Assembly (NCBI RefSeq): GCF_000497205.1
Contig: NZ_AYJW01000017.1
Coordinates: forward strand, 1-59,837
Source of the DNA: Saccharopolyspora rectivirgula DSM 43747
GTDB lineage: Bacteria > Actinomycetota > Actinomycetes > Mycobacteriales > Pseudonocardiaceae
Direction: 5' to 3'
DNA: 59,837 bases
How positions within the stretch are numbered: position 1 is the first letter of the stretch; each line of letters opens with the position of its first letter. Below are positions 37,268-45,813 of the stretch, piece by piece. Both the position numbers and the translations under genes were made by a program. The notes beneath the pieces were generated by a model. That model ran no database searches. It was not told where the DNA came from and saw only the letters and a program-made list of their open reading frames with translations.

Positions 37268-37315
37268 GCCTGATATCGTTTCGGCAACCGATCAGCACAA
37301 AGGGGTGTGACGGCG

Positions 37316-38311
37316 ATGGCAACGCTTGCCGACGTGGCGCGGTTGGCCGGGGTGTCCACGGCGACGGTCTCGCACGTCATCAACGGCACCCGGGCGGTGC
37401 GCGAGGAAACCCGCAGAGCGGTCGAAGCCGCCATCAAGGCCACCAACTACAGCCCGAACACCCTCGCCCGCTCCCTGGCCACCGCCAGCACCCGCACGAT
37501 CGCGGTGGTGATGTCCGCCATCTCCAACCCCTACTTCGGCCAGGTGCTGCAGGGCATCGAGTCCGAGGCGGTGCGCGCCGGGTACACGCTGCTGCTGGCC
37601 GACTCCCGCGACGACGCCGAGCACGAGCTCACCGTCGTGCGGAACATGCACGAACGCCGGGTCGACGGCATGGTCCTGGCGCCCTCGGCCGACGCCGGCG
37701 AGGCGCTGAAGTACCTGCGGGACCAGTCGGTTCCCGTGGTGCTCGCCGACCGCCTCATCGACGACCGCTACGACCAGGTCGGTCCCGAGAACGCCGAGCC
37801 CACCGCCCGCCTGGTCGACCACTTCGCCGAGCTCGGGCACACGCGCATCGCGATGGTCTCCGGGCTCAGCGGCCTGTCGACCACCGAGGAACGGCTGCAG
37901 GGATACCGGGAAGCCCTGCAGCGCAACGGGCTCGACTTCGACCCCGAGCTGCTCGTGGAAGGCCGCTCCGAAACCGAGTCCGCCGCCTGCGCAGCGGAAC
38001 GCCTGCTCGAGCTCCCCGAGCGGCCGACCGCGATCATCGCGGCCAACAACAGCATGACGATCGGCGTGATGCAGGCGCTGCACACCGCCGGGCTCCGCGT
38101 CCCCGACGACATCGCGCTGGTCGGCTTCGACGACTTCCCGTGGGCGGACTGCTTCTCCCCGCGCCTGACCGTCATCGCCCAGCCCTGCGAGGAGATCGGC
38201 CGGACCGCGGCACGACTGCTGCTGCGCCGCCTGGCCGACCGGGACGCCGAACCCGAAACCCACCGGCTGCCCTCCCGGCTGGTGCACCGCAACTCCTGCG
38301 GCTGCGCCTGA
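37316..38311 (+). CDS. LacI family transcriptional regulator
   Basis: A 331-residue repressor. The helix-turn-helix with hinge is MATLADVARLAGVSTATVSH and SPNTLARSLAT. The periplasmic-binding-like domain has IAVVMSAISNPYFGQVLQGI and the conserved VGFDDFPWADCFSPRLTVI. It should bind the palindrome just upstream and control the divergent porter-kinase operon in response to a sugar. ATG 37316 is chosen; GTG 37307 is in frame but is placed too close to AGGGG. The C-terminus ends in SCGCA, as in many actinobacterial members. Confidence 0.9.
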   Translation: MATLADVARLAGVSTATVSHVINGTRAVREETRRAVEAAIKATNYSPNTLARSLATASTRTIAVVMSAISNPYFGQVLQGIESEAVRAGYTLLLADSRDDAEHELTVVRNMHERRVDGMVLAPSADAGEALKYLRDQSVPVVLADRLIDDRYDQVGPENAEPTARLVDHFAELGHTRIAMVSGLSGLSTTEERLQGYREALQRNGLDFDPELLVEGRSETESAACAAERLLELPERPTAIIAANNSMTIGVMQALHTAGLRVPDDIALVGFDDFPWADCFSPRLTVIAQPCEEIGRTAARLLLRRLADRDAEPETHRLPSRLVHRNSCGCA

Positions 38312-38455
38312 GGCTCACTTCGACAGCCCGGTCGCGTTCAGCGGGGTTCCGCTGCGGCCGGTGAATGCACCGCAGGTCGTTCGCCCACGAGTTTCCGCAG
38401 CCCTGCCGGAGAAATTCCGTTGGCGACTCGTGGGGCGGATTGGTACAGAGGTGCC

Positions 38456-39238
38456 GTGATTTCGCTGGACGCCCTCGTCAGACCCGACAAGTACCCGCGT
38501 TCGTCGAAGTACGATCCGCAGTGGATGGTCGACAACTGCATGGGTCCGAACCCGCTGTGGCTGCTCGAAGACCTCAGCCAGGACTGCACCTTCCGCCCCG
38601 GGATGAAGGTCCTCGATCTCGGGTGCGGCCTGGGCATGACCTCGATCTTCCTCGCGCGCGATTACGACGTCGAAGTGTGGGCCTCGGAGCTGTGGATCCC
38701 GGCCGAGGACAACGCCGCGCGATTCGATCGGGCAGGCGTCGGCCACCAGGTCCACGCCGTGCGCGCCGAAGCGCACGACTTGCCGTTCGAGCCGGAGCAA
38801 TTCGACGCGATCGTGTCCGTGGACAGCTACCACTACTTCGGCACCGACGACCTCTACCTCGGATACCTCAGCAAGTTCCTCAAAACAGGTGGTCAGCTGG
38901 CGATCGCCGTGCCGTCGCTGCACCGCGAGCTGCGCGAGCTCGGTGGCATCCCGGCGCATCTGCGATCCGGGGTGGGGTGGGAGGCCCTGTCCTTCCACAC
39001 GCCCGAGTGGTGGCGTTTCCAGTGGGAGCAGACCGGACTGGTCGAGGTCGCTGCGAGCCGGGCACAACCCGATGGTTGGCTCGACTGGAAGCTGTGGTGC
39101 GAGGTCTGCGCCGAGCACTCCTCGGACGAGCTCGTCAGACGAGGGTCTCGGGACACGATCCCCATGCTCGACGCCGACCGCGGCGAACTCCTGACCTTCG
39201 CGCTCGTCACCGCCCGGAAGAACGGAGCTCCGGAGTGA
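38456..39238 (+). CDS. Class I SAM-dependent methyltransferase
   Basis: A 260-residue enzyme. SAM motif I is VLDLGCGLG (52-60), followed by VWASELWIPAEDN, FDAIVSVDSYHYFG (motif post-I/II) and LKTGGQLAIAVPS (motif III). The N-terminus PDKYPRSSKYDPQWM is typical of a common bacterial small-molecule methyltransferase group. The start GTG 38456 follows GAGGTGCC. The substrate is unknown; the gene stands alone after the LacI regulator. Confidence 0.85.
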   Translation: MISLDALVRPDKYPRSSKYDPQWMVDNCMGPNPLWLLEDLSQDCTFRPGMKVLDLGCGLGMTSIFLARDYDVEVWASELWIPAEDNAARFDRAGVGHQVHAVRAEAHDLPFEPEQFDAIVSVDSYHYFGTDDLYLGYLSKFLKTGGQLAIAVPSLHRELRELGGIPAHLRSGVGWEALSFHTPEWWRFQWEQTGLVEVAASRAQPDGWLDWKLWCEVCAEHSSDELVRRGSRDTIPMLDADRGELLTFALVTARKNGAPE

Positions 39239-39403
39239 TTCCTCGCATCAGCTGACCACACCGGCGGCCCCGGAGTTCCGCTCGCTGAACACCAGTGCGC
39301 GGATCGGCACGTGCTCCACAGCGTGCCGGCCCCGCGTCGAAGCAGCTGCGGCGCCGGCCTGGAGAATGGCAGCCGGATCCGAGCAGCAGGAGAGGCCCAG
39401 ACG

Positions 39404-40093
39404 ATGATCGACCGCGACACCAGCCCGCTCGACGACCCGGTGGGGGCGTCGCTGCGCGGTCACCACGCGCACCTGGCTCGCCGGCTGGGCCGGGTCGCCA
39501 CCTACCAGCCGGAGGTGGCGACGTTCTCCGCGGTCACCCTCGATCCGGGACCGCAGGAGTGGGCCGACCTCGCCCGGCTGCTCGGTCGGGGCGCGCTCGC
39601 CGACATGTTCAGCAACCCGGCGACCCCGCCGCCGGATTGGGAGCCGGTCTTCACCATCGACGGGTACCAGATGGTCTGGTGCGGAGACCGGCCCGCCGAC
39701 CCCGAGGACGGCGTGGTCGAACTCGGCGCGGACAGCGCCCCGGAGATGCTCGACCTCGCCGAGCGGACCCGCCCGGGCCCGTTCTGGTCGCGCACCCACG
39801 AGCTCGGCACCTACCTCGGTGTTCGGGAGGGCGGTGCGCTGGTGGCGATGGCGGGTGAACGGCTGCGGCCGCCGGGGTGGACCGAGATCAGCGCGGTGTG
39901 CACCGCCCCCGAGGCGCGCGGGCGGGGGCACGCCTCCCGGCTGATCCGCGCGCTCGTCAAGCGCGTCCTCGACCGCGGTGACCAGCCCTTCCTGCACGTG
40001 ATCGAGTCCAACACCGGGGCTCTCGAGCTCTACGAGAAGCTGGGCTTCAAGATCCGCACGACGGTGACCTTCCGGGGGTTCCGCATTCCCTAG
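39404..40093 (+). CDS. GNAT family N-acetyltransferase
   Basis: A 229-residue acetyltransferase. The acetyl-CoA loop APEARGRGHASRLIRAL (residues about 168-184) and the C-terminal IESNTGALELYEKLGFK are typical GNAT motifs A and B; the first 120 residues form a GNAT-like N-terminal extension seen in FR47-type proteins. The start ATG 39404 lies after GGAGAGGCCC. The substrate is unknown. No operon partner is evident. Confidence 0.88.
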   Translation: MIDRDTSPLDDPVGASLRGHHAHLARRLGRVATYQPEVATFSAVTLDPGPQEWADLARLLGRGALADMFSNPATPPPDWEPVFTIDGYQMVWCGDRPADPEDGVVELGADSAPEMLDLAERTRPGPFWSRTHELGTYLGVREGGALVAMAGERLRPPGWTEISAVCTAPEARGRGHASRLIRALVKRVLDRGDQPFLHVIESNTGALELYEKLGFKIRTTVTFRGFRIP

Positions 40094-40357
40094 CGCGGCA
40101 GGAGCACCGGCGGATTCTTCGTCCACTGAGGACATCGTTCGCACCGGGCGCCGAACAAGGCGTTCCCGGGGACAGGTCGATGCCCAACTCGTCCTGGCCT
40201 CGCTGGCGAGTTCTCCGCACTCCCTGCTTCCCACGGCGGATTCCGCTGCGGAGAACGGGTGGACCACCGGGAGCGATCCCATCGAAAAGGGCGATCGCCG
40301 TCGGGTTCGTGTTGTACGTTGGGGCGATCTTGGAACCGTGCGCGAAGGGACGGCACC

Positions 40358-41206
40358 ATGGCGGAACTCCCGGAGCCGGAACGTTCGATCAGCTCCGATG
40401 CCGGAGAGGACCACGCGCCCGTGGAGATCGACACCGAGACGGTTTCCATCGCCCGCATCTACGACTTCGCCCTCGGCGGCAAGGACAACTTCGCGGTGGA
40501 CCGGGCCGCGGCCGAGGAGATGATGGCGGTGGTTCCGGAAACCATGCTACTGGCCAAGGCGAACCGGCACTTCCTGCGGCAGGCCGTGCGCTACCTGGTG
40601 GGCGAAGCGGGCATCCGGCAGATCATCGACATCGGGTCCGGACTGCCCACCGCCGGCAACGTGCACGAGATCGCGCAGGAGATCGCCCCCGAGACGCGCG
40701 TCGTCTACGTGGACAACGACCCGATCGTGCTCGCCCACGGCCGCGCCCTGCTGGCGACCAACGACCGGACCGCGTTCCTGCGCGCTGACCTGCGCGAACC
40801 GGACGTGATCTTCTCGCACCCGGAAACCGAGCGGCTGATCGACCGGTCGGAGCCGTTCGCCGTGCTGCTGGGCGGCGTCCTGATGCACCTGGAGGACGAG
40901 GAGGACCCCGAGGGCGTGGCCGCCGACATCCGCGACCGACTGCCCTCCGGCGGGTACCTGCTGGTGTCCAACACCTGCGACGACGGCGAACCGCGCGCCA
41001 AAGCCCTGAACCGGGTGTTCGCCGAGCAGGGCCTGGGCAGCCGGTGCTTCCGCACCTGGGACGAGCAGATCCGCTACTTCGACGGCCTTGAACTGGTCGA
41101 ACCCGGACTCGTACCGCACAACCAGTGGCGGCCGGGGCCGGACCTGCCCGAGCCGGACAACCCGGTGCACTCCATGCACATCGGCGGCGTCGGCCGGAAA
41201 CCCTGA
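40358..41206 (+). CDS. SAM-dependent methyltransferase, SAV_2177/DUF574 family
   Basis: A 282-residue protein of PF04672, very frequent in actinomycetes. The hallmark IARIYDFALGGKDNFAVDR (residues about 29-47) is followed by the SAM motif IIDIGSGLPT, VVYVDNDPIVLAHGRALL and FAVLLGGVLMHL. The reaction is unknown; paralogues occur in dozens per genome. The start ATG 40358 follows GAAGGGACGG. The two envelope-protein genes downstream are on the same strand. Confidence 0.88.
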   Translation: MAELPEPERSISSDAGEDHAPVEIDTETVSIARIYDFALGGKDNFAVDRAAAEEMMAVVPETMLLAKANRHFLRQAVRYLVGEAGIRQIIDIGSGLPTAGNVHEIAQEIAPETRVVYVDNDPIVLAHGRALLATNDRTAFLRADLREPDVIFSHPETERLIDRSEPFAVLLGGVLMHLEDEEDPEGVAADIRDRLPSGGYLLVSNTCDDGEPRAKALNRVFAEQGLGSRCFRTWDEQIRYFDGLELVEPGLVPHNQWRPGPDLPEPDNPVHSMHIGGVGRKP

Positions 41207-41296
41207 GCGGGTGATCTTCCGGAAAAGATCCTCGCGATGATCTCTGCGTGGCAATATGTGCACATCAGGTGACAACATCGCGGCACAGGATGTCGG

Positions 41297-41944
41297 ATGG
41301 AAAACAAGAGCAAGGTCGCGAGCGTGGTCGGAACGGTCTGCGTCGTGGCAGTCGGGGTCGTCGGCTTCCTGGCCGACGGGTTCAGCGTGCTGGACCGCAT
41401 CACCGGCAGCGCTGATCAGAAGGCCAGTCCCGCCGCACCGTCCCCTGAGCTGACGGCGCCACCGTCCGAGGACCCCGCGATGGTCGCGCAACCCTCGGCC
41501 TCCACCGCCCCTGCCGCGCAGCTCCAGTTCGGCGAGCCGGAAGAAGTCCTGTGGAGCGTGAGCGACACGGCGTGCTTCCAGACCCACAAGATCAACTGGG
41601 ACGCCCTCGGCAGCTCCCCCGCGGCAGATCCGGGTGAAGCAGACTTCTCGTACGGCACGAGCGATTGCTCGCCCCCGTCGTTCCACGCGACGCACGGCAG
41701 CCTCGTGCCACCAGGCACCGCCACGGACGTGATGACCTGCCGCAGCGCGGCGATGGCCGGGGCACTGCCCATATGGGTCAACAACAGGGACCTCGAAGAA
41801 CTCGGACTCGTTCCCGGCGCCGCGATCTGCATCGTGACCGACCAGGGACGCGTGGTGAGAGCGGAGATCGACGAGGTGATCACGCTCTCCAACATCGGCT
41901 CCCCGTCGTTCCGCGGCACGGCCAAGATCTGGATCCCGAAGTGA
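41297..41944 (+). CDS. Membrane-anchored protein, paralogue of the adjacent lipoprotein
   Basis: A 215-residue protein with an N-terminal membrane anchor (VASVVGTVCVVAVGVVGFLA) and a Pro/Ser/Ala linker (residues about 40-80). The outer domain includes SVSDTACFQTHKINWDALG, FSYGTSDCSPPSF, DVMTCRSAAM, GLVPGAAICIVTDQGRVVRA and FRGTAKIWIPK. The same elements recur in the next gene's product, so the two are duplicates. Four cysteines are conserved with the paralogue. The VTDQGRVVRARI core may be a small beta-barrel. The function is unknown; its stop overlaps the next ATG by one base. Confidence 0.75.
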   Translation: MENKSKVASVVGTVCVVAVGVVGFLADGFSVLDRITGSADQKASPAAPSPELTAPPSEDPAMVAQPSASTAPAAQLQFGEPEEVLWSVSDTACFQTHKINWDALGSSPAADPGEADFSYGTSDCSPPSFHATHGSLVPPGTATDVMTCRSAAMAGALPIWVNNRDLEELGLVPGAAICIVTDQGRVVRAEIDEVITLSNIGSPSFRGTAKIWIPK

Positions 41945-42498
41945 TGTCGCGACTTTCAGCCGCGGTGCTCGGCTTCCTGGTCCTGGCCGCACTTGCCCTG
42001 GGTTGCTCGAGCGAGCCGGAGCCGGAGGACACCACCCCTGCGCACTTGCGGGCACCGGCCGCCGCCTACTACCCGCCGGAGATCGTGCCCTGGGGCGTCA
42101 ACGCGCTCCACTGCGAGCCGCACGAGATCGACTGGGACAACACCGGGGCGCATCCGCAGACCGCGCCGGGTCTGCCGGACCTCGCCTACTACGGAGACCA
42201 TTGCATAGAGGACTGGTTCAGCGGCCGTGCAGGGAGCGCCGTGGCGGTGGTGGAACCAGGCGCGTTCCTCACCCCGACCGAATGCCACCGCGCTGCAACG
42301 CACCCCGAGATACCGGGCGTGCTGCACGACGAGATCGGAGTGGACATCGAAGACGTGCTGCGGCCGGGGACCGCGGTGTGCGTGGTCACCGATCAAGGCC
42401 GTGTCGTCCGCGCTCGCATCGACGACATCGACCCGCCGACCTACGCGCCGACCTTCCGCGGCGAGGCCACCGTCTGGACTCCGAAACCAGCGGATTGA
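41944..42498 (+). CDS. Lipoprotein, paralogue of the preceding membrane protein
   Basis: A 184-residue lipoprotein: signal peptide MSRLSAAVLGFLVLAALALG followed by lipobox cysteine 21 (LALGCSS). The outer domain parallels its neighbour: GVNALHCEPHEIDWDN, YYGDHCIEDWF, PTECHRAATH, LRPGTAVCVVTDQGRVVRAR and FRGEATVWTPK. It is co-transcribed with the gene at 41297. One protein is lipid-anchored and the other membrane-spanning, so the pair might form a complex on the outer face. The function is unknown. Confidence 0.75.
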   Translation: MSRLSAAVLGFLVLAALALGCSSEPEPEDTTPAHLRAPAAAYYPPEIVPWGVNALHCEPHEIDWDNTGAHPQTAPGLPDLAYYGDHCIEDWFSGRAGSAVAVVEPGAFLTPTECHRAATHPEIPGVLHDEIGVDIEDVLRPGTAVCVVTDQGRVVRARIDDIDPPTYAPTFRGEATVWTPKPAD

Positions 42499-42735
42499 TC
42501 CGCTGAGTTCTCACAGCATCGAAGATGGAAGTTTTCGCGGAACCACAAAGGTTTTCGACGTAGATCCGTCCGAAAATACTGAGTGAGAGAAAGATTGACT
42601 CGACCAAAAGGAAAGTGATTGCGGCACAGGGTTTTCCGCACCAACAGGACGTCGAACACCCGCGCCGCATCTTCATGTCCACTGAGGACCTAATCGTCGT
42701 TGGCGCAGCGGTTCCGCGCTGGTGCCGTCGGGAGC

Positions 42736-43611
42736 TCAGCTCGCGGCGGCGATGAGCTCGCGGATCTTGGCCAGCTGGTACCGGGAGGTCTCGTCGGCGG
42801 ACTCGTTCTCAGCGAAGACGTTCGAGCAGATGATCGCGTCTTCTCGCGCCAGGAAGCCGGTTTTCGCGAGCGCGGTGAACAGTTCGGCCCAGTCCACGTC
42901 GCCGTCGCCGATCTTGAGGTGCTGGTGCACGCGGGCCGGACTGCCGGGCGGGTTGGTGATGTAGCGCAACCCGTGGGACCGGCGGTGGTCCATGGTGTCC
43001 GCGGTGTAGACGGCGCCCAATCGACCCCCCAGCTCGGGCAGCAGCGTGGTGGCGCGGTCGCCGTAGTGGAAGGTGTGGCTGGCCACGTACACGAAACCGA
43101 TCGCGGGGTTGTCCAGGCCGCGGATGATGCGCCAGGCCTCCAGCGCGTCCTCGACGAAGTCGTCCGGGTGCGGGTCGAAGTTCACCTGGACGCCCGCCCG
43201 CTCGATGAGCGGCAGCAGTTCCTCCATCGAGCGGTAGAAACCGGCCTCGGATTCCTCGGCCCGTTCCGGGCGGCCGGAGAACTCGGTGTTGATCATCGGA
43301 ACGTCCAGCTCTTGGGCGATCTCGATGATGCGTTTCCAGTTGCGCACCGCGGCCTCGCGGGGCAGCTCGTCCGGCCAGGACACGCGCTGCACCGGGAGCA
43401 GCGAGCAGATCCCCACCCCGGCGTCCGCGGCCCGCTTCTTGACCTTGGCCAGGTACGCGGCGTCGACGCGCGGGTGGGAGAAGAACGGGATGAAGTCCGG
43501 GTGCGGGGTCAGCTGGATCCACTCGTAGCCGGCGGCAGCAGCGGCGTCGAAGAAGTCGAGGAAGTCGTGGGTGGCGTGGTACGGGGTGGGGTCGAGGGCG
43601 ATCTTCACCAT
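42736..43611 (-). CDS. Sugar phosphate isomerase/epimerase-like TIM-barrel protein, inositol catabolism
   Basis: A 291-residue AP-endonuclease-2-fold TIM barrel. It begins MVKIALDPTPYHATHDFLDF and contains typical metal-site regions: ELDVPMINTEFSG, VQVNFDPHPDDFVED, GFVYVASHTFHYG and HLKIGDGDVDW. This resembles IolH/IolE-type proteins of inositol operons; it might act as inosose isomerase or dehydratase. ATG 43611 is chosen; the open frame upstream to 43767 covers a probable operator. It diverges from nothing nearby except the GntR gene further right on the same strand, and its promoter region holds a candidate IolR site. Confidence 0.8.
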   Translation of the reverse strand: MVKIALDPTPYHATHDFLDFFDAAAAAGYEWIQLTPHPDFIPFFSHPRVDAAYLAKVKKRAADAGVGICSLLPVQRVSWPDELPREAAVRNWKRIIEIAQELDVPMINTEFSGRPERAEESEAGFYRSMEELLPLIERAGVQVNFDPHPDDFVEDALEAWRIIRGLDNPAIGFVYVASHTFHYGDRATTLLPELGGRLGAVYTADTMDHRRSHGLRYITNPPGSPARVHQHLKIGDGDVDWAELFTALAKTGFLAREDAIICSNVFAENESADETSRYQLAKIRELIAAAS

Positions 43612-43728
43612 CGCGTTCCTCCTGGGCGCGGTCCGGCGGTGTCGTCGCGGGAGCGCCGGTCTTCGGCTCGAGCACCACCGCTCCCCTGGCGGGGTGGTGC
43701 TGGCGGGACGCTCCATCGACGCGACAGC

Positions 43729-43750
43729 TTTGTCAGTTTGTACGGACAAA
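43729..43750. promoter_or_regulatory. Candidate GntR (IolR) operator 1
   Basis: TTTGTC and GACAAA form an inverted repeat around GTACG. The 11-base core GTACGGACAAA recurs with one mismatch at 44720-44730. The site is 118-139 bases upstream of the TIM-barrel gene start. Confidence 0.55.
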
Positions 43751-43893
43751 AATGCGGAGTCAAGCACGAACTCGCACTGGGTAGCGATGCGCTCCCGTCA
43801 CCGGAAGCGGTCAATCAGGCAGCGGAGGGCGCTCGAGGGCAGCACCATCCGCTGATGTGCTCGCGGCCCCTCCGGCCGAACGCCCCGGGGCGA

Positions 43894-44676
43894 TCAGGCG
43901 TCGCCGCGGAGGGAGAGGTCGAAGGTGTAGCGGGAGGCGCGGTAGACGTGGGTGCCGTACTCGACGACCGTGCCGGACTGGTCGTAGGTGGTGCGCTGCA
44001 TGGTCAGCAGCGGCGCCCCCACCGGCTCGTCGAGCAGTTCGGCGTCGTCCTCCTCGGCGACCCGCGCGCCGATCGACTGCTGCGCCGCGTGCAGCTGCAC
44101 CCCCGCGGAGCGCAGCAGCTGGTAGAGCCCGCGCTCCTCGAGCTGCTCGCTGGTCGGTTCGATCAGGCCGGCGGGCAGGTAGTTGCGCATCCGGGCGATC
44201 GGTTCGCCGCGGGCGAAGCGGACCCGCTCCAGGTGCAGCACCTGGCCTTCCTCCGCGATCCCGAGGAGGTGCGCGACCTCGGGGGAGGGCGTGATCACCT
44301 CGTTGACCAGGACCTTCGTGCTGGGCTGCTGGTCGGCCCGACTGAGGTCGTCGAAGAGGCTGCTCAGCTCCAGCGAGCGCTTGACCCGGTTGAACACCAC
44401 CTGGGTGCCGGCGCCGCGCTTGCGCACCACCAGCCCCTTGTCCACCAGGGAACCGATCGCCTGCCGGATGGTCGGCCGGGACAGGCCGAGGCGGGCGGCC
44501 AGCTCGATCTCGTTGTCCAGGCGCGCACCGACCGGGAGCGCTCCGGAGTCGATGGCCTCCTCGATCTGGCTGGCGACCTGGTAGTAGAGCGGGACCGGGC
44601 TGCGGTGGTCCACGGTGATCTGGGTGGCCGGGTCCCAGGTGGGTTCTGGTGCTCGGCGGCGCTGACTCGCGGTCAC
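43894..44676 (-). CDS. GntR family transcriptional regulator (probable inositol regulator)
   Basis: A 260-residue GntR/HutC-type repressor. The winged helix reads YYQVASQIEEAIDSGALPVG, DNEIELAARLGLSRPTIRQA and VRKRGAGTQVV. The UTRA effector domain (residues 95-255) has VLHLERVRFARGEPIARMRN and LLTMQRTTYDQSGTVVEYG. Its place directly upstream and divergent from iolC suggests it controls inositol catabolism, like IolR of corynebacteria. GTG 44676 is the chosen start; no strong ribosome site is visible. Confidence 0.88.
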   Translation of the reverse strand: MTASQRRRAPEPTWDPATQITVDHRSPVPLYYQVASQIEEAIDSGALPVGARLDNEIELAARLGLSRPTIRQAIGSLVDKGLVVRKRGAGTQVVFNRVKRSLELSSLFDDLSRADQQPSTKVLVNEVITPSPEVAHLLGIAEEGQVLHLERVRFARGEPIARMRNYLPAGLIEPTSEQLEERGLYQLLRSAGVQLHAAQQSIGARVAEEDDAELLDEPVGAPLLTMQRTTYDQSGTVVEYGTHVYRASRYTFDLSLRGDA

Positions 44677-44715
44677 CTCTACACGATATCAGGACCACCC
44701 GACGTCTATAGGTAA

Positions 44716-44739
44716 GTATGTACTGACAAAGTATTGACA
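44716..44739 (+). promoter_or_regulatory. Candidate IolR operator 2 overlapping the iolC promoter
   Basis: GTACTGACAAA (44720-44730) matches the core of the site at 43740-43750. A TTGACA hexamer at 44734-44739 follows directly and may be the -35 box of the iolC operon, so a bound regulator would block RNA polymerase. Confidence 0.55.
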
Positions 44740-44824
44740 CAGAATCCGCACAGCGAGTACACAGAGAGCAGTCAGGTGCTACAGCCGCTCCCGCGGCCCG
44801 CGTCTTCCCCCGGAGGTCTCCGCT

Positions 44825-45793
44825 ATGGACAGCCCGTTCGACGTCATCACGATGGGGCGGATCGGGGTGGACATCTACCCGCTGCAGACCGGCGTACCGC
44901 TGCCGCAGGTCGAGACCTTCGGCAAGTACCTCGGCGGCACCGCCACCAACGTCGCGGTCGCGGCCGCCCGGCTCGGCCACCGCAGCGCGGTGATCAGCCG
45001 CACCGGCGCCGACCCGTTCGGCGAGTACGTCCGCCAGGCGCTGCGGGACTTCGGCGTCGACGACCGGTGGGTCACCCCCGTCGCGCAGTACCCGACTCCG
45101 GTGACCTTCTGCGAGGTGTTCCCGCCCGACGACTTCCCGCTGTACTTCTACCGCCAGCCCAAGGCCCCGGACCTGGAGATCCACGCCGACGAGCTGGACC
45201 TGGACGCGATCGCCGAAGCGCACGTGTTCTGGATGACCGGCACCGGCCTGTGCGAAGAACCCAGCCGTTCGGCGACCCTGGCCGCGCTGCAGCACCGGGC
45301 CAAGCGCGGCACCACGGTCTTCGACCTGGACTGGCGCCCCGTGTTCTGGTCCGACCACGACGAAGCCCGCCACTGGTACCAGCAGGCCCTGCCGCACGTC
45401 ACGGTGGCGGTCGGCAACCTCGACGAGGTCGAGCGCGCGGTCGGCGTGCGCGAGCCGCGCGAAGCCGCCGAACGCCTGCTGGCCGCCGGGGTGGAGCTCG
45501 CCGTCGTCAAGCAAGGCCCCGACGGCGTCCTCGCCCGCACCCGCGACACCGAGGTGGTCGCTCCCCCGGTGCCGGTCGACGTGGTCAACGGGCTCGGCGC
45601 CGGTGACGCCTTCGGCGGAGCGCTGTGCCACGGCCTGCTGGAGGGCTGGGAACTGGAGCGGACCATGCACTTCGCCAACGCGGCCGGGGCGCTCGTGGCA
45701 TCCCGCCTGGCCTGCTCGTCAGCGATGCCCTACGAGCACGAGGTCGAAGCCCTGCTGTCCCCGAACCCCGACCGCTCGGCGCGCAGCGCCTGA
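44825..45793 (+). CDS. iolC: 5-dehydro-2-deoxygluconokinase
   Basis: A 322-residue PfkB-family kinase phosphorylating 5-dehydro-2-deoxygluconate in myo-inositol degradation. The substrate loop GKYLGGTATNVAVAAARLG and the ATP/catalytic NGLGAGDAFGG (base Asp) are both intact. ATG 44825 follows GGAGGTCTCCGCT. It opens the iol operon; the next gene starts 20 bases downstream. Confidence 0.92.
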   Translation: MDSPFDVITMGRIGVDIYPLQTGVPLPQVETFGKYLGGTATNVAVAAARLGHRSAVISRTGADPFGEYVRQALRDFGVDDRWVTPVAQYPTPVTFCEVFPPDDFPLYFYRQPKAPDLEIHADELDLDAIAEAHVFWMTGTGLCEEPSRSATLAALQHRAKRGTTVFDLDWRPVFWSDHDEARHWYQQALPHVTVAVGNLDEVERAVGVREPREAAERLLAAGVELAVVKQGPDGVLARTRDTEVVAPPVPVDVVNGLGAGDAFGGALCHGLLEGWELERTMHFANAAGALVASRLACSSAMPYEHEVEALLSPNPDRSARSA

Positions 45794-45813
45794 GCGGCAG
45801 AGAGCGAGGACCG

